Shown: positions 9,880 through 20,062 of the stretch, in pieces
Numbering within the stretch: position 1 is the first letter of the stretch
Layout: each line of letters opens with the position of its first letter
NCBI GenBank assembly: GCA_051453625.1
Contig: JBOZIK010000001.1
Coordinates: 64,304,357-64,330,755, forward strand
Reading direction: 5' to 3'
DNA length: 26,399 bases
From: Welwitschia mirabilis
Taxonomy: Eukaryota > Gnetophyta > Gnetopsida > Welwitschiales
Made by a program: the position numbers and the translations under genes
The notes under the pieces: generated by a model
What the model was told of the DNA's origin: nothing
The model's input: the letters and a program-made list of their open reading frames with translations, nothing else
Databases searched by the model: none

Positions 9880-10569
9880 ATGATTGGAGTATATGAATCT
9901 CACATTTGGACTTTCCAGCATCCTTGATTTGATCACATCATAACATATATATGCTTTGCTAGATTTAGAATATCCCACAATGATACATTCAACAGAACTG
10001 GGTTCAAGTTTATTTCTATTAGGTTTAACATTTTTAACATGCATCTTATTCCCAAAGTTTGCAAATGGACAAGAGAAGGAATTTTATTAAATTAAGCTTT
10101 GTATAAGGTTTTGTCCTTTAAGAAGCTGGTAATTAATTTATTTTGTAGGTAATTTATAGTATTTACTGCCTTAGCCCAAAATTCTTTTGTCAAGTTTAAG
10201 TTCAACATCATTGCATAAGCCATATCTAGAAGAGAATAATTTTTCCTTTTAGAAACCCCATTTTGCTAAGGTATATAAGGAGTTATTATTTGATGCTAAA
10301 TTCCTTTCTTTTGCAAGAAATTTTAAAATTCATTTAAGTAACACTCATNNNNNNNNNNCCATTATCAGTTCTTAAATTTTTGATTTTTCTTTCACAAATA
10401 TTTTTAATCCAAGATTTATAAATCTTAGAGTAATGAAATTCTTGAGATTTGTATTTCACAAAATAAATTTGATAGTATTTTTTATATTCATTAATAAAAC
10501 TAATAAAATATTTACTACCATTTAAAGTAGAAGTTTTAAAAGGATAAAAAGTATCAAAATGCACAAGTT
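9880..10569 (-). pseudogene. Copia integrase core remnant
   Basis: This part of pol inserted the DNA copy into the genome. On the minus strand the core begins VHFDTFYPF near 10567, then STLNGSKYFISF and KIKNLRTDN, which give the first two catalytic Asp residues. The 10-N gap (10349-10358) falls directly after RTDN. The third catalytic residue should be Glu in a GVAERKN-type block; here the sequence is QNGVSKRKN, with Lys at 10250-10248 consistent with a GAA to AAA transition. A stop directly precedes that block. Downstream pieces (KEFWAKAVNTINYLQN, then a degraded GYSN-type region) reach about 9880. It is dead by several lesions. Confidence 0.85.
10349..10358. other. Assembly gap of 10 N
   Basis: Ten N interrupt the integrase core at its second catalytic Asp. 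The flanking frames match the same domain on both sides, so the gap is probably close to its true size. Confidence 0.95.
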
Positions 10570-11190
10570 GTAATTTTTTAAAACTTGTAGAAATTACCTT
10601 TTAGAATATAATCCTTGTTTGCTTGACATAAATGCAACTGTCACATGTTGAATTAGATTGGATAGAAATATTAGGAACTCCAGGAACCAGTTCATTCTTC
10701 AACATGACTTGGAGGTAGTAATTTGAAGGGTGTTCAATATTTTAACGTCAAATCCAAATTCTTATTTTTTGTAATCATTGCCTTTTCAAATGCTATTTTG
10801 TACAAATTATTATTTAATTTGGTAATAACTAATGGCTTATCATCTTTGGACAATAAGCACTTTTTGTTTTGAAAAGGTGCTTGATAATGACATTCATATA
10901 ATTATCTAAGAGTAAACAAATTTTAGTATGAATTAGGTACATCATAAACATTTGAAATTGAAAATTTCTCACCTTCATGATTTTTGACAACTAAAGTATC
11001 AATACCTTTGATTTTAGCTATGGTACCATCTCCAAATGTAATCATCCCAAGATGTTCATGTTGCAAATCCTTTAAAAGTTTCATTTAATGTGTGATTTAT
11101 TTCAAGCAGCTACTATCAAGGTATTACAAATTAGATTTTAATGAAGGAGAAAACAAATTTACTTAAAAATTTATTTCTTCAGCCATGAAA
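10570..11190 (-). pseudogene. Copia protease and pre-integrase zinc finger, right tandem copy
   Basis: On the minus strand, MAEEINF then VNLF leads to YLDSSC (the DSSC codons are at 11117-11106), the protease active-site region where DSG is expected. LLKDLQHEHLG and FGDGTIAK follow. Further on, STCDSCIYVKQTR near 10660-10620 is the Cys pair of the HHCC finger that precedes the integrase core. Stops occur before the active site and in the linker. This is the intact-length equivalent of the protease truncated at 4774. Confidence 0.82.
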
Positions 11191-12155
11191 GAACTAAATT
11201 CCTCTTCTTATTCATCTTCATTCTTGCTTTTTCTTTTAAAGAAAGCATCCTTTTACTTTTGTTCTTTATTTTTTGTTGCTACATTTGCCTTGTTTTACTT
11301 AGAGCTGATTCTTTTCCTACAATCTTTGAGTTTGTGTCCTTGCTTGTGATAGTAGAAGCATTCATGTGTTTCTTTATTTGGTATTAATGATTGTCCTTCT
11401 TGCTACTTTTGATGGAAGTTGGACTCTTGAGCATGACCTCTAAAGCTTCTCCCACCTCTACCTTGGTAGCCTCTTCCCCTAAATTTTCTACCATGAGATG
11501 TACCTATATCTCTTCCTCTAGAGTTGAGATTAGAGGATTTATCTTGTATTGCCTTAGATTTTTCTTCTTTCAAATTATATTCAAATTAAATAAGTCATCC
11601 AGTAAGTTCATCTAAAGTGAGGTTATTTAAATCAAGAAAGTTACTAATTGAGATGGTAAGAGGATTGAATGGATTTGAAAGTGTTCTCAAACTCTTTAAA
11701 AATCTGTCATTATCTTGGATTGAATGACCTAGGTTTGTTATGGTATTAAATACTTTTACCCTTAAGATGTAATTTTTATCTTCTCTTCTTCTTTCATCCT
11801 AAAAGTCTCATATTGTGTTCTTAGAGTTTGTAATCTTATGGCTCTTATGTTTTCATATCCCCTATACTTTTCATATAATCAATTCAATAATTTATAAGCT
11901 AAGGAATAATCGGAAACTTTTGAAATTCCTCATTAGACATACTAGAATGAACAAAAGTAATTACCTTATTATCATTCAGCTTGTTTCCCATATAAACCAT
12001 TTACTCTTTGGTACTTGTTTTAATCACTTCAAAAACATCTTCAAAGTTATTTGAGTCCATTTTCATATGCCTTATGATTTAAGCAAGAATTCCATGTATC
12101 TTTTCCAAACTTCATATCTATTGATATGAAAGGAAGGAATTTTTGTATTTGCCAT
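11191..12155 (-). pseudogene. Copia gag remnant, right tandem copy
   Basis: The ATG at 12155-12153 opens MANTKIPSFHINRYEVW, parallel to the left copy. Stops appear within the first 35 codons and the middle is shifted. The zinc knuckle at 11319-11360 reads CFYYHKQGHKLKDC, so three of the four CCHC ligands remain and only the second Cys has become Tyr. A hand alignment of 11264-11443 with 5077-5256 shows about 21 differences in about 180 bases, roughly 18 of them transitions. Plus-strand frames overlapping this gene are antisense shadows. Confidence 0.85.
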
Positions 12156-12390
12156 TTAACCTAGAATCGAACACCAAAAAACTATCAAATGTAAGGGAGT
12201 TTATCTTTATGGAAATTGATTAGAGAACTAATTTTATAAAATAGTTAACTTTATCAATTCATGTAATAAATCTAAACACAGATGTTGATTCGAAAATGGC
12301 ATGTCAAAAGCATAATGCCATAACAAATTACAATAATAAATGAAATAATTGAGATTAAAAAAATTACTGAATTAGCAATTGCTGATTATG

Positions 12391-12402
12391 GCTCTGATAC
12401 CA
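12391..12402 (-). other. Primer-binding site, initiator-Met tRNA type
   Basis: The minus strand reads TGGTATCAGAGC, a perfect match to the standard plant initiator-Met-tRNA primer site, two bases after the LTR end. It fixes the orientation of the element and the LTR boundary. Confidence 0.93.
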
Positions 12403-12404
12403 AA

Positions 12405-14057
12405 TGAAATCATAATAAAAATTCTTTTGCTAATTGATAAAAATTGTTTACATAGCCCTAAGCATGGTAAAACCACATAAATGGATATAGGCCTAACTAG
12501 TTTATCCATTATTTATGACCCACTCAATATCTCTCAAAGAGGAGTTGTACCCATTCAATTCAATGATGTTGAAGATGTCCAAAATAATCATACCAAAAGT
12601 GAGTGTAGATTTTATCAATTGAAGAACTTGAAGAGTTTCAAATTTAACATTCTAAAATAACATTGAACATTGAAAACAAGAGGATTATTTAATTCTTGAG
12701 AAGAAATTATAGTTCTTAAAATAAATCCTTAAAAGGTTTATGCACAATTCTAGCCCAATATTCTAAAGTCTTTAAGTAAAATGGCCATTAGGCCTTTTTC
12801 AATTACAAAGAGAATAATCACAGAAGACAGTGTGATAGAAGCATTGTGTCCTAACTTTTCAGATTTGCAAAATGGTAATTAGAAAGCCAAAAGAACCAGC
12901 CAATATAAGGAAACTATTCATCCTTTCTTAATTTAAGAACCTCTAAAAGAAGAGAGTACAAACACTGTATATTTCTTGAATTGTAATGATATAATTTTAA
13001 AGAAAACTTGGATCTGAAATACAAATGAATTGCAAGTTGATTCTTAAGTTTATTTGAAAGTTTGAATAAGAACTAAGAATAGGTAGCAAATTGAAAACAA
13101 ATAAATTATTATGAGAAGATTTAAAATTAAGTGATGGGATTGTAATTAAAAACACTACTGAAATCAAAGAATCAAAAAAATTTGGGTTTGCTAATGCTGA
13201 TTAGGAAGAGAGCATTTAAATGTGACTACAATATTACTTTGCTTTACTAAAATGTCAAGTGCAAGAATGCAGTTTTAAAACCTAAATTATTTTAGAACTT
13301 TTTAATAACATTAAAAAAGAAGTTGTAACTTCTCAGAGTAAAACTGCAATTCTGAAAAGCCATTTTATGGCTTTGAACATAATGAATTATAAAAATAGAT
13401 ACTAATATAAGGGTGTATAATATATAATTTTGAAGTAATTGAATTTGTAATAATAATAGAACCTAGAATTAAGGAACTTCAGTAATAAGGGTTTATAACA
13501 CAAATGTAGAAATTTTTAGTAACCAAATCTAAAGCTAGAATTGATGAAATCTAATGATAAGGGTTTATGATAAAGATATAAAAACTTCTTGGTGACAAAT
13601 TTAAATCTTTCACATGTTGTGTACAATCCTTGTATAATTTTTTAATATTAAAAAATGAGGGTTGTAATACCCATACCTTTTTTTTTGGGCAAGAATAAGG
13701 ACTTTTAATAACATGAGAAAGATTGAAGTAAAGCAAGTAGATTGCCAATTTTGAAAACTCCAAATGGAATATCAGGAATGTAGCTGTAGATCCACCAAAA
13801 AATGTATGAGATAGACCAAGGAGGCCAAGATTAGATGTTACTAATCTTCTATGGGCTACATCTCATTGATGTTAGCAAATTGAATGAGCAAATTTTGTGA
13901 TTTATAATATACCAAAGCCATGTCTTCTTGTACTCTTTTTTCTTTTTTAGCCAAAAAAAATTATAAGTGAATAAAAAATGTGTTGTAATATAAAGGCAAA
14001 TAAATGCTAAAGTAGACTTTGTGTTCTTACTGTTAATTAACAAAGTAAATCTCAACA
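12405..14057 (-). mobile_element. 5' LTR of the minus-strand copia element
   Basis: 1653 bp with canonical ends: minus-strand start TGTTGAGATTTACTTTG (ending at 14057) and end GATTTCA at 12405. It aligns end to end with the LTR at 6233-7926. Its 14057 side borders unrelated DNA, so this is the outer end of the tandem array. The flanking five bases are TGTTC on the plus strand; the partner flank is outside the window. Confidence 0.88.
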
Positions 14058-14986
14058 TGTTCTATGAATATAAGCTGAATAAGGATTGTCATAAGCATTT
14101 TATAATACATACATAGATACTTCTCTCTCTATACTTTATATCATATTAAAAATGAAAAAGGAAAGAGAAGTCAAGAACTACAAATAGGGACAAATGACAA
14201 AGAGGAGGAGGAACACGAGGAATTTGTTGAGAAAAGTAATGACTATAAGATGTTCTTAAAGCTCTAAAGGAAAAGCAAAGTGAATAGGCTAATAAAGAAC
14301 TTTTTTGCTAGAGTAAGAATGTAACTTCTTTTTAATGGCCTTAGAAGCTTATAAATAATGTTATCACATCAAGAAGGGAATTTTCTAGATAATTAATAAT
14401 TCTAGGAATAGAAAGGTTGTGGAGGATTGTAGGAGTAGAGACTACAGTTAGCATGACCTATAATTTCTATTCTTGTAATGATGTTTTGGATTCAGAAATG
14501 AAAATAAATAATTTTTGCTAAGTATACCTTTTCTCTGCTTATTCTTAGTTAACTTTATGTAAGGATTATGTAGATTATTTTATCTTTTAGAATTTGGCAA
14601 TAAATTTTTATATTACTTTAAGTTAATTATTTTAGTTAAGTTGGCCTAAAATTATTCATTAGTATTTGTATATGATACTTCCAATAGAGAATGGATCTTA
14701 GGAATAATAGCCTTCCACAGTTTGAGTTTGATGGGATTATTACAAATCTTAATTTTTAAAATAAAGCTTAATTAAATGCATAAAAATTATTTTTCCTCTT
14801 TGTTTTATATCTTTATTATAAAAAGTATACATATGAGATTATGCTAGTCTTATGTTACATTAGAACCCAAATAAATTTAATGATAGAATAATGCATGTTT
14901 TGTAACATATTTTGATTTAGGAATATAGTTTGTAAACCTAACTAAATAAAATATTAAAAAATATTTACTACCACAGTTTTGTCATT
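14058..14986. other. AT-rich non-coding DNA, possibly a decayed LTR
   Basis: No reading frame of note and no recognisable RNA gene. The right part precedes a degraded Asp-tRNA-type primer site (14987-15004), so some of it may be an old Ty3/gypsy-type LTR. No left LTR boundary could be set. Confidence 0.4.
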
Positions 14987-15004
14987 TGGCACTATTGCTA
15001 GGAA
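14987..15004 (+). other. Possible decayed Asp-tRNA primer-binding site (gypsy type)
   Basis: TGGCACTATTGCTAGGAA matches 12 of 18 bases of the TGGCGCCGTTGCCGGGGA primer site used by many plant Athila/Tat-type gypsy elements. All six differences are transitions (C to T or G to A), as expected from decay of methylated DNA. No gag frame is visible in the 170 bp that follow. Confidence 0.4.
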
Positions 15005-15176
15005 AAATGAACATTGTACTTGAATAATTCAGGGCTTGTTAGTCAATGACTATGATACCGAGGGATTCTTTTTATGAAAAAAAAGTAATTGTAGATGGAG
15101 AGATAACTTAGGAATATTTTGTAGATATTCAACAAAATATGAAGAGTTTACCTCTATTTTTGATACTTTTATATAT

Positions 15177-15264
15177 TGTAACACCCCAACTTTAATTACC
15201 CTAATTAACCATAATTTTTTTTTTTTGTTATTAACTATCATGCACAACGGAACCTAGGATCAAA
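15177..15264 (+). mobile_element. Possible LTR start (TGTAACACCCC type), cut by a gap
   Basis: TGTAACACCCCAAC is a common start of plant gypsy LTRs. It is followed by AT-rich sequence and then runs into the 100-N gap, so no second LTR or internal region can be matched. The call rests on 11 bases and is tentative. Confidence 0.25.
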
Positions 15265-15364
15265 NNNNNNNNNNNNNNNNNNNNNNNNNNNNNNNNNNNN
15301 NNNNNNNNNNNNNNNNNNNNNNNNNNNNNNNNNNNNNNNNNNNNNNNNNNNNNNNNNNNNNNNN
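15265..15364. other. Assembly gap of 100 N
   Basis: Exactly 100 N, the usual placeholder for a join of unknown length. Sequence on the two sides need not be adjacent in the genome. Confidence 0.97.
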
Positions 15365-15687
15365 GCTCCAAGTTAATTTGCATTTTGCAACCTTAAGTTT
15401 TCATTTTGCTATGTTAACTATTTACACAAAATAGTAGTTGTTGCCTGTTGCCCATTTCACATTTCCAGTGACACATTTTGCTGACTTGAATTTGTAGAGG
15501 ATTGGTGACTTGCATATGGTACAAATGTTCCCATGTTACAGCAACTAGCCATCAACAATTTAAGTCAACCTTGTAGTGCTTCAAGTTAGCTAATGATTTA
15601 ATGTGTCATTTTTATAATTTCTCATTCCCTTGTTTAATTCATTTATTTATACACATAGTCACTGATACAATTTGTTTGTCAATGTAG
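15365..15687 (+). other. Intron tail before the hAT last exon
   Basis: T-rich, non-coding DNA that ends in TTGTCAATGTAG, a good plant splice acceptor, directly before the hAT coding block. The donor side would lie in or beyond the assembly gap. Confidence 0.55.
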
Positions 15688-16364
15688 GATGTGAAAGAAA
15701 TTGGAGTGTGTTGGAGCATATCCACTCCAAGAAACGAAATAAACTTACTGCAAAGAGGTTAAATGATCTTGTCTTCGCGCACTACAACTTCAAGTTGAAG
15801 TACAAAGAGGCATTGACAGGTAGTAGCTCCTACCAATGTCTAGAGGGAGATGAAATTGATATTGACAACATTCATGTTGCAGACCCTCTTTCTAAGTGGT
15901 TGAGAGTGGTTACAAATGATGCACCTGAGTCTTCTCCACCTCATGGTCATGCTACACAGGCAGAGACACCTCTAGTACATGTTACTATAGTTACCTTATG
16001 CAAACTGTCACTATTATCCATGCACACCCTCAGAGTAGTCAGAGCATTCATTCACAGGCAGGGGAAACATCTTCTTCTACAACTCGAGAGTCTTTGGATG
16101 ACATGGATATAGATGATGACTCCGATGATGAGGATTATTTAGCAGAGGAGGAGACAGAGATAGCTAGAGATGATGCACAGTTTGTTCCTAGTATGATGAC
16201 TTATTTACAGAGGAGGAGCTCTTAAAACTTAAGGAGGATGCTAAAAACTTTGTTGCATCTAGAGAAGAGACACCATAGGCATTCAGAGAGGCACGTGCTT
16301 ATAGAAGTAAGATAAAGGATATGAGAGGAGGAGCATGTACTAGTGGCTCTAAAGCTATATATTG
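15688..16364 (+). pseudogene. hAT-superfamily transposase, C-terminal exon with dimerisation motif
   Basis: After a splice acceptor (AG at 15686-15687) the exon reads CERNWSVLEHIHSKKRNKL and LNDLVFAHYNFKLK. This is the conserved C-terminal hAT dimerisation block found in Ac-like and domesticated plant hAT proteins. It continues through ADPLSKWL near 15880-15905. The frame then shifts at about 15975-15990 into an acidic Asp/Glu-rich stretch (near 16090-16160), and again near 16190 into DLFTEEELLKLKEDAKNF, ending at TGA 16362-16364. One more in-frame stop lies near 16275. The first coding phase implies a missing upstream exon. This is either a dead transposon or a degraded transposase-derived gene; the shifts favour a dead copy. 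Confidence 0.8.
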
Positions 16365-16597
16365 ATTAGCTAATTGCAATTCATGTTTTTGCTTGCAAAT
16401 GTACTCCTCATGTTGTTGGGATGTTGGCACTATCTTGTTTAATGCAATACATTTATACATATAACATTCAAAACAATATGTTAATCATATTTGCACTAAA
16501 TACTTTTTAAAATCCTTATTCTTAACGTTTACTAGCATTGTTTGCTTGCACATCCCATAAAATTAATAAGTTTTGCATTTTTTTCAAAAAAAAACAA

Positions 16598-16680
16598 TTG
16601 CCGACATTTTGCTATAACATATTGCCGACAAAATGGTGACATGTCTCCCTGACATGACTTTTTTAAGTCCACGACATTTT
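16598..16680. repeat. Short repeats downstream of the hAT exon
   Basis: ATTGCCGACATTTTG (16597-16611) and ATTGCCGACAAAATGG (16620-16635) share nine bases. CATTTTG and CAAAATG form an inverted pair, TGACATG occurs twice (16637, 16649), and ACGACATTTT follows at 16671. Such clusters occur near hAT ends, but no terminal repeat or 8-bp target duplication was found. Confidence 0.35.
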
Positions 16681-18819
16681 AATTTGCTAGCATTTTAATC
16701 AGTATTTAAGGAGTTCTTTAGCATCTTTCTTTCCTTTTTGTAAAGTGCTCTTTCTTTAATATATAAGTTGTTTGCCTTTTATTTCAAGTCATGAGTCATT
16801 TATATTTGAAATGTTTAAGAAACAACTTAACCATTAAGACTCCTTTTCATTTGAGTGAGCTCTTTTAATACTTGATCTAAGTCTTTTAATTTTATGGATT
16901 TTAAGTACTAGAGTTCTTACTTTCCATTATTACTTTAGGGATTGGAAGATCAAGTGGCAATCAAGTTCACCATTACTCATATGGTGAACGAGATTATGTC
17001 ACCATGATCTGAGCCAAAACGCTTGATGGTTTTAAGTGTGTTACAGGAAGGCGTTGCACAACATTGGAGTTAAAAATTGCTTGAGAATGAATCAGTGATA
17101 CCTTAGAGCTAGTTTGCTTCCCTCCTCTCTCAAGACAAAGTTTCAACTTAAACTCTAAAATCGCCTCTTCTCTTCTTTTCTTTTCTTGAAATTTTTGTAA
17201 TTTGCATTAAGTTAGTGCAAAATTCTGAACCACTACCTATGTTATCCCTGAGGAAGAATGCTAACTAAGTGCAAACTTACTTTTAAATCTGGACATTGTA
17301 AAACAATGAACAGGTTGAATAGTACACCCACCTAGTAGATGGAATTATAGCCTTATATTTTATAATATCTAATAAGCATGTATATGAGAATAAATACTAG
17401 TTTGGATTCCAAGGCTGACCATGTTGGTGTTTAACTTAATCACTGATGCTTATCTTAATCAAGAGGCAAGAAAATCGTAAGAGACCTAGTAACATGTTAG
17501 TTTGATAACTGCACACTCAAATGTATGGGATATGTTAATGAGCTGATTATTCATTGAAAGTCACAGAAGATGTCGTGCCTATCTTAGTGCCAAGGATAGA
17601 TAAGTTGACATGGTTTAGTGTGGGCATTTGGTATAGAATAATGTCCACATGGACATAGCCTAAAAACAAAGACTGGGGATCCATTTGCTTGGTATGAGTG
17701 GCTCCTCTCATAAAAGAATGCTTATAGAAAACATTGCCCCTAGCTTATAGAGGTGTTGTATAAGCCAAGGAAACCTGCCTAGAAATTGGATCTCAAGTTG
17801 CCCTGTCTCACTCAAACTTGATCCAATTACATACAGTTCCCTGCTTTTTATTATTACATTTCATCATCATTGGTTTTCCTCTTCATTTAACTTCATACCA
17901 TTATTTTCATAAGCATGTGAACTTGTATAAGTACTATAAAATTTTCACCTAATCCACAAGCTGGTTTCAAATCACAATTAACAATAAAATAATAAAGACA
18001 AATTTAGTACAACTTTTGAACAACTACATAGATAAGTTACCCTAGACAGATAAAAGTTTTAATTCATCTAACAAAAAGGAAGCAAAATTGCAATTAAGGA
18101 TGGGGAAAAAGTACAGGACAAATATGAAACAAAGCAATCAAAGAAAACACATGAAAAAGGACATGGTACAAAACAAAAGCATTCAATAAAACCTTCACAA
18201 TGTTAAAAACCCTTAGAAACAGGAGTTCCCAGTCACAAAGACCAAGGCAATCAGAGCCAACTCCAATGGCAAGAATACATCATCGAGATCAGCTTGTCTT
18301 GTCAGCTTGTCTTGTTACGATAACATCAATATTTCAATGGCAATCTGTTTTAGAGTAACTATAATCCCTAATAGCCTTATCAATCACATGTATATGAGAC
18401 ATGATTGACCAAATAGCCTATTATTTTTATTCATATTATGGCTTACGTATTAAACAATGCCACACAGATCACTTGTAAAATGTTTTTATAACCCATGAAC
18501 AATTATTCAGTGATGAAGTATGATAACAGGTTTTTACCATTTAATTGGAAACTTATAGAACAACTGACATGTTAAGCAATTTCAATAAGTGGGAAGCACA
18601 TGCATAAATAGAAATGATTGAAGCCTAACTAAAGTATTGTGTATGGAATGTTTAACCTTACAGCACAACTTAGTGTCACACATTTTCCAACATATGTGAT
18701 TAATTAAAAAATAATTGAAAAATGGCTTTACTCTTTTTTTTTCCCAACATTTCTGTTATCAACATACCATCTACCCCTATAAGAACAAACAACTATGAAC
18801 GTACTTGAATACAGCTTAC
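16681..18819. other. Intergenic DNA, no gene seen
   Basis: About 2.1 kb of AT-rich sequence without long frames on either strand. A pyrimidine-rich run (about 17157-17190) and a perfect 13-bp tandem duplication, TCAGCTTGTCTTG at 18289-18314, are the only structures noticed. It could hold introns of the PPR-like gene on the minus strand, but no further exon was recognised. Confidence 0.5.
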
Positions 18820-18952
18820 CTCTTTGTACAAAACCATTCACCAGAGTATGAACAAGCCATTCTAAGGATTGTGGATTCTGAAGAATTGTGCTTCTCTCGA
18901 TAGATTCTAGTAGCTCAAATGCTTCATCAAGTCTTTGAGCTTCACCTAAGCC
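18820..18952 (-). CDS. PPR-like exon (isolated, gene incomplete)
   Basis: On the minus strand, 44 codons read GLGEAQRLDEAFELLESIE and then LVHTLVNGFVQRG. The first is the second helix-turn of a pentatricopeptide repeat and the second looks like the start of the next repeat. PPR proteins bind RNA in plastids or mitochondria. The exon ends at a good donor (AAAGAG, then GTAAGC, at 18820/18819). The upstream border is a weaker AG at 18954-18953, preceded by T-rich sequence. The exon has no stop, and its length of 133 bp would leave phase 1. The weaknesses are that no other exon, start codon or stop was found nearby, so it may be one exon of a long-intron gene or a stranded gene fragment. The open frame beyond the donor is intron. 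Confidence 0.5.
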
Positions 18953-19222
18953 CTTCGTATGCAAAAATTAAGTATTAGCATTCATCTATGTAATATGATG
19001 AGAAAGTAAATTTGCTAAATGACATCCAAAAGGACTGCATCTCTGCAAATCTGCCAATATATATGAAGTGTAAGAAACCAAAGACAATATATATGACAGA
19101 ATTTCATCTCTCAATTTTGTCGTTAATACAAAATAATAAACAATAATTAATGTACAACTGGAAAAAAATTCAAAACAACAAAACTTGAAGTTTTGACAAA
19201 AATTGAAATTCGGAATGTTCCT
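18953..19222. other. Non-coding DNA upstream of the PPR-like exon
   Basis: Likely intron or flank of the minus-strand PPR-like exon. No convincing further exon was read before the assembly gap that starts at 19223. Confidence 0.4.
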
Positions 19223-19322
19223 NNNNNNNNNNNNNNNNNNNNNNNNNNNNNNNNNNNNNNNNNNNNNNNNNNNNNNNNNNNNNNNNNNNNNNNNNNNNNN
19301 NNNNNNNNNNNNNNNNNNNNNN
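19223..19322. other. Assembly gap of 100 N
   Basis: Exactly 100 N. Reading frames that span it are artefacts of translating N. Confidence 0.97.
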
Positions 19323-20016
19323 TGTTCCTACACAAACAACATACTACTATATGGTCACGCACAAAGAAAATTAATGTATAGATATTTCTGTACATGACAT
19401 AATTTAAGAAATAAAAAAAATTGAAGGGCATTTAAAAATGAAATGAATACTTTTCCTGAGAAACATGTTGCTTTGTTTGCATATATGAAGAATATAGTGC
19501 AGAAGGCAGGAAAAGATGAACAAGAGTATAATTTGTCACTACAAGAAATAAGCAGTTTTTGCTGTGAATTTGACACAGCAAACACAGTAAAACTAGCAGC
19601 ACAAGAAGAAAAAGAACACAATGATTAGACATGATTTGAGGCCTTTCTACTCTGTGTCCACAAGAACAATGCAAAGCTCTCTTAATTCTTAAAGAATCCA
19701 AAGGCTTAAGCTGTTCATGAAAGCTCTAGCAAGGCATTAAAAATATAGCAATGCTTGCAGCAAAGAAATCCTCATGCAAGCTCCCGAACCCCTGTTTCCT
19801 TTCACCTCTCTTCATTCAAATATCTGCCTCTACCCTAATATCCCAGCAAAATTTTGTTGACCCATTGGAACAGTTTGTGGATCTTGAATAGTTGAAATAG
19901 CTAGACCTAATAAAATAGCAAGAACAGACCATGGAAAATATTCAATTCCAAAATGCATTTATTAAAAAAAGGAGAAATGGCATTGTAAATGTCGATGTTG
20001 TTCTACAAACAACCAA
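19323..20016. other. Intergenic DNA with a small inverted repeat
   Basis: No gene is supported. CACTACAAGAAA at 19537-19548 matches the usual terminus of plant CACTA transposons. It is followed by a 9-bp perfect inverted repeat, TTTGCTGTG (19558-19566) and CACAGCAAA (19574-19582). No opposite terminus (TTTCTTGTAGTG) was seen downstream, so an element could not be delimited. Small frames on both strands here look like chance. Confidence 0.35.
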
Positions 20017-20062
20017 GCCCTTTTAACTTAGTGGTAGATTGACAACATGGTAAGGCATAAGT
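20017..20062 (+). pseudogene. Relic of plastid trnT-GGU (5' part)
   Basis: GCCCTTTTAACTTAGTGGTA and the following bases match the 5' acceptor strand, D arm and anticodon arm of plastid tRNA-Thr(GGU). There are about six differences in 46 bases from the well-known plastid gene, and the GGT anticodon is kept in CATGGTAAGG. Changes in the anticodon stem break its pairing, and the T arm and 3' acceptor strand are no longer recognisable after 20062. The bases just before it (ACAAACAACCAA) also resemble the plastid spacer. This is a decayed nuclear copy of plastid DNA, not a working tRNA. The comparison is with the plastid sequence as remembered. Confidence 0.6.

Noticed and set aside
11391-12054. 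Plus-strand frames with apparent hydrophobic segments
   Set aside because: Antisense to copia gag, which is identified by its start, zinc knuckle and the duplicate copy.
13551-14058. Small minus-strand frames in the right LTR, with a similar one at 7404-7619
   Set aside because: Both lie at the same place in the two LTR copies but differ by shifts and stops and have no coding pattern.
15568-15578. CTTGTAGTG as the right end of a CACTA element
   Set aside because: It lies upstream of the only left-end candidate (19537), with a scaffold gap and other elements between; a nine-base match is expected by chance.
19147-19431. Open frames crossing the 100-N gap
   Set aside because: Created by translating N; the flanks show no coding pattern.
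19432-19701. Frames on both strands around 19440-19700
   Set aside because: No recognisable domain, no splice context and low complexity on the minus strand; treated as chance.
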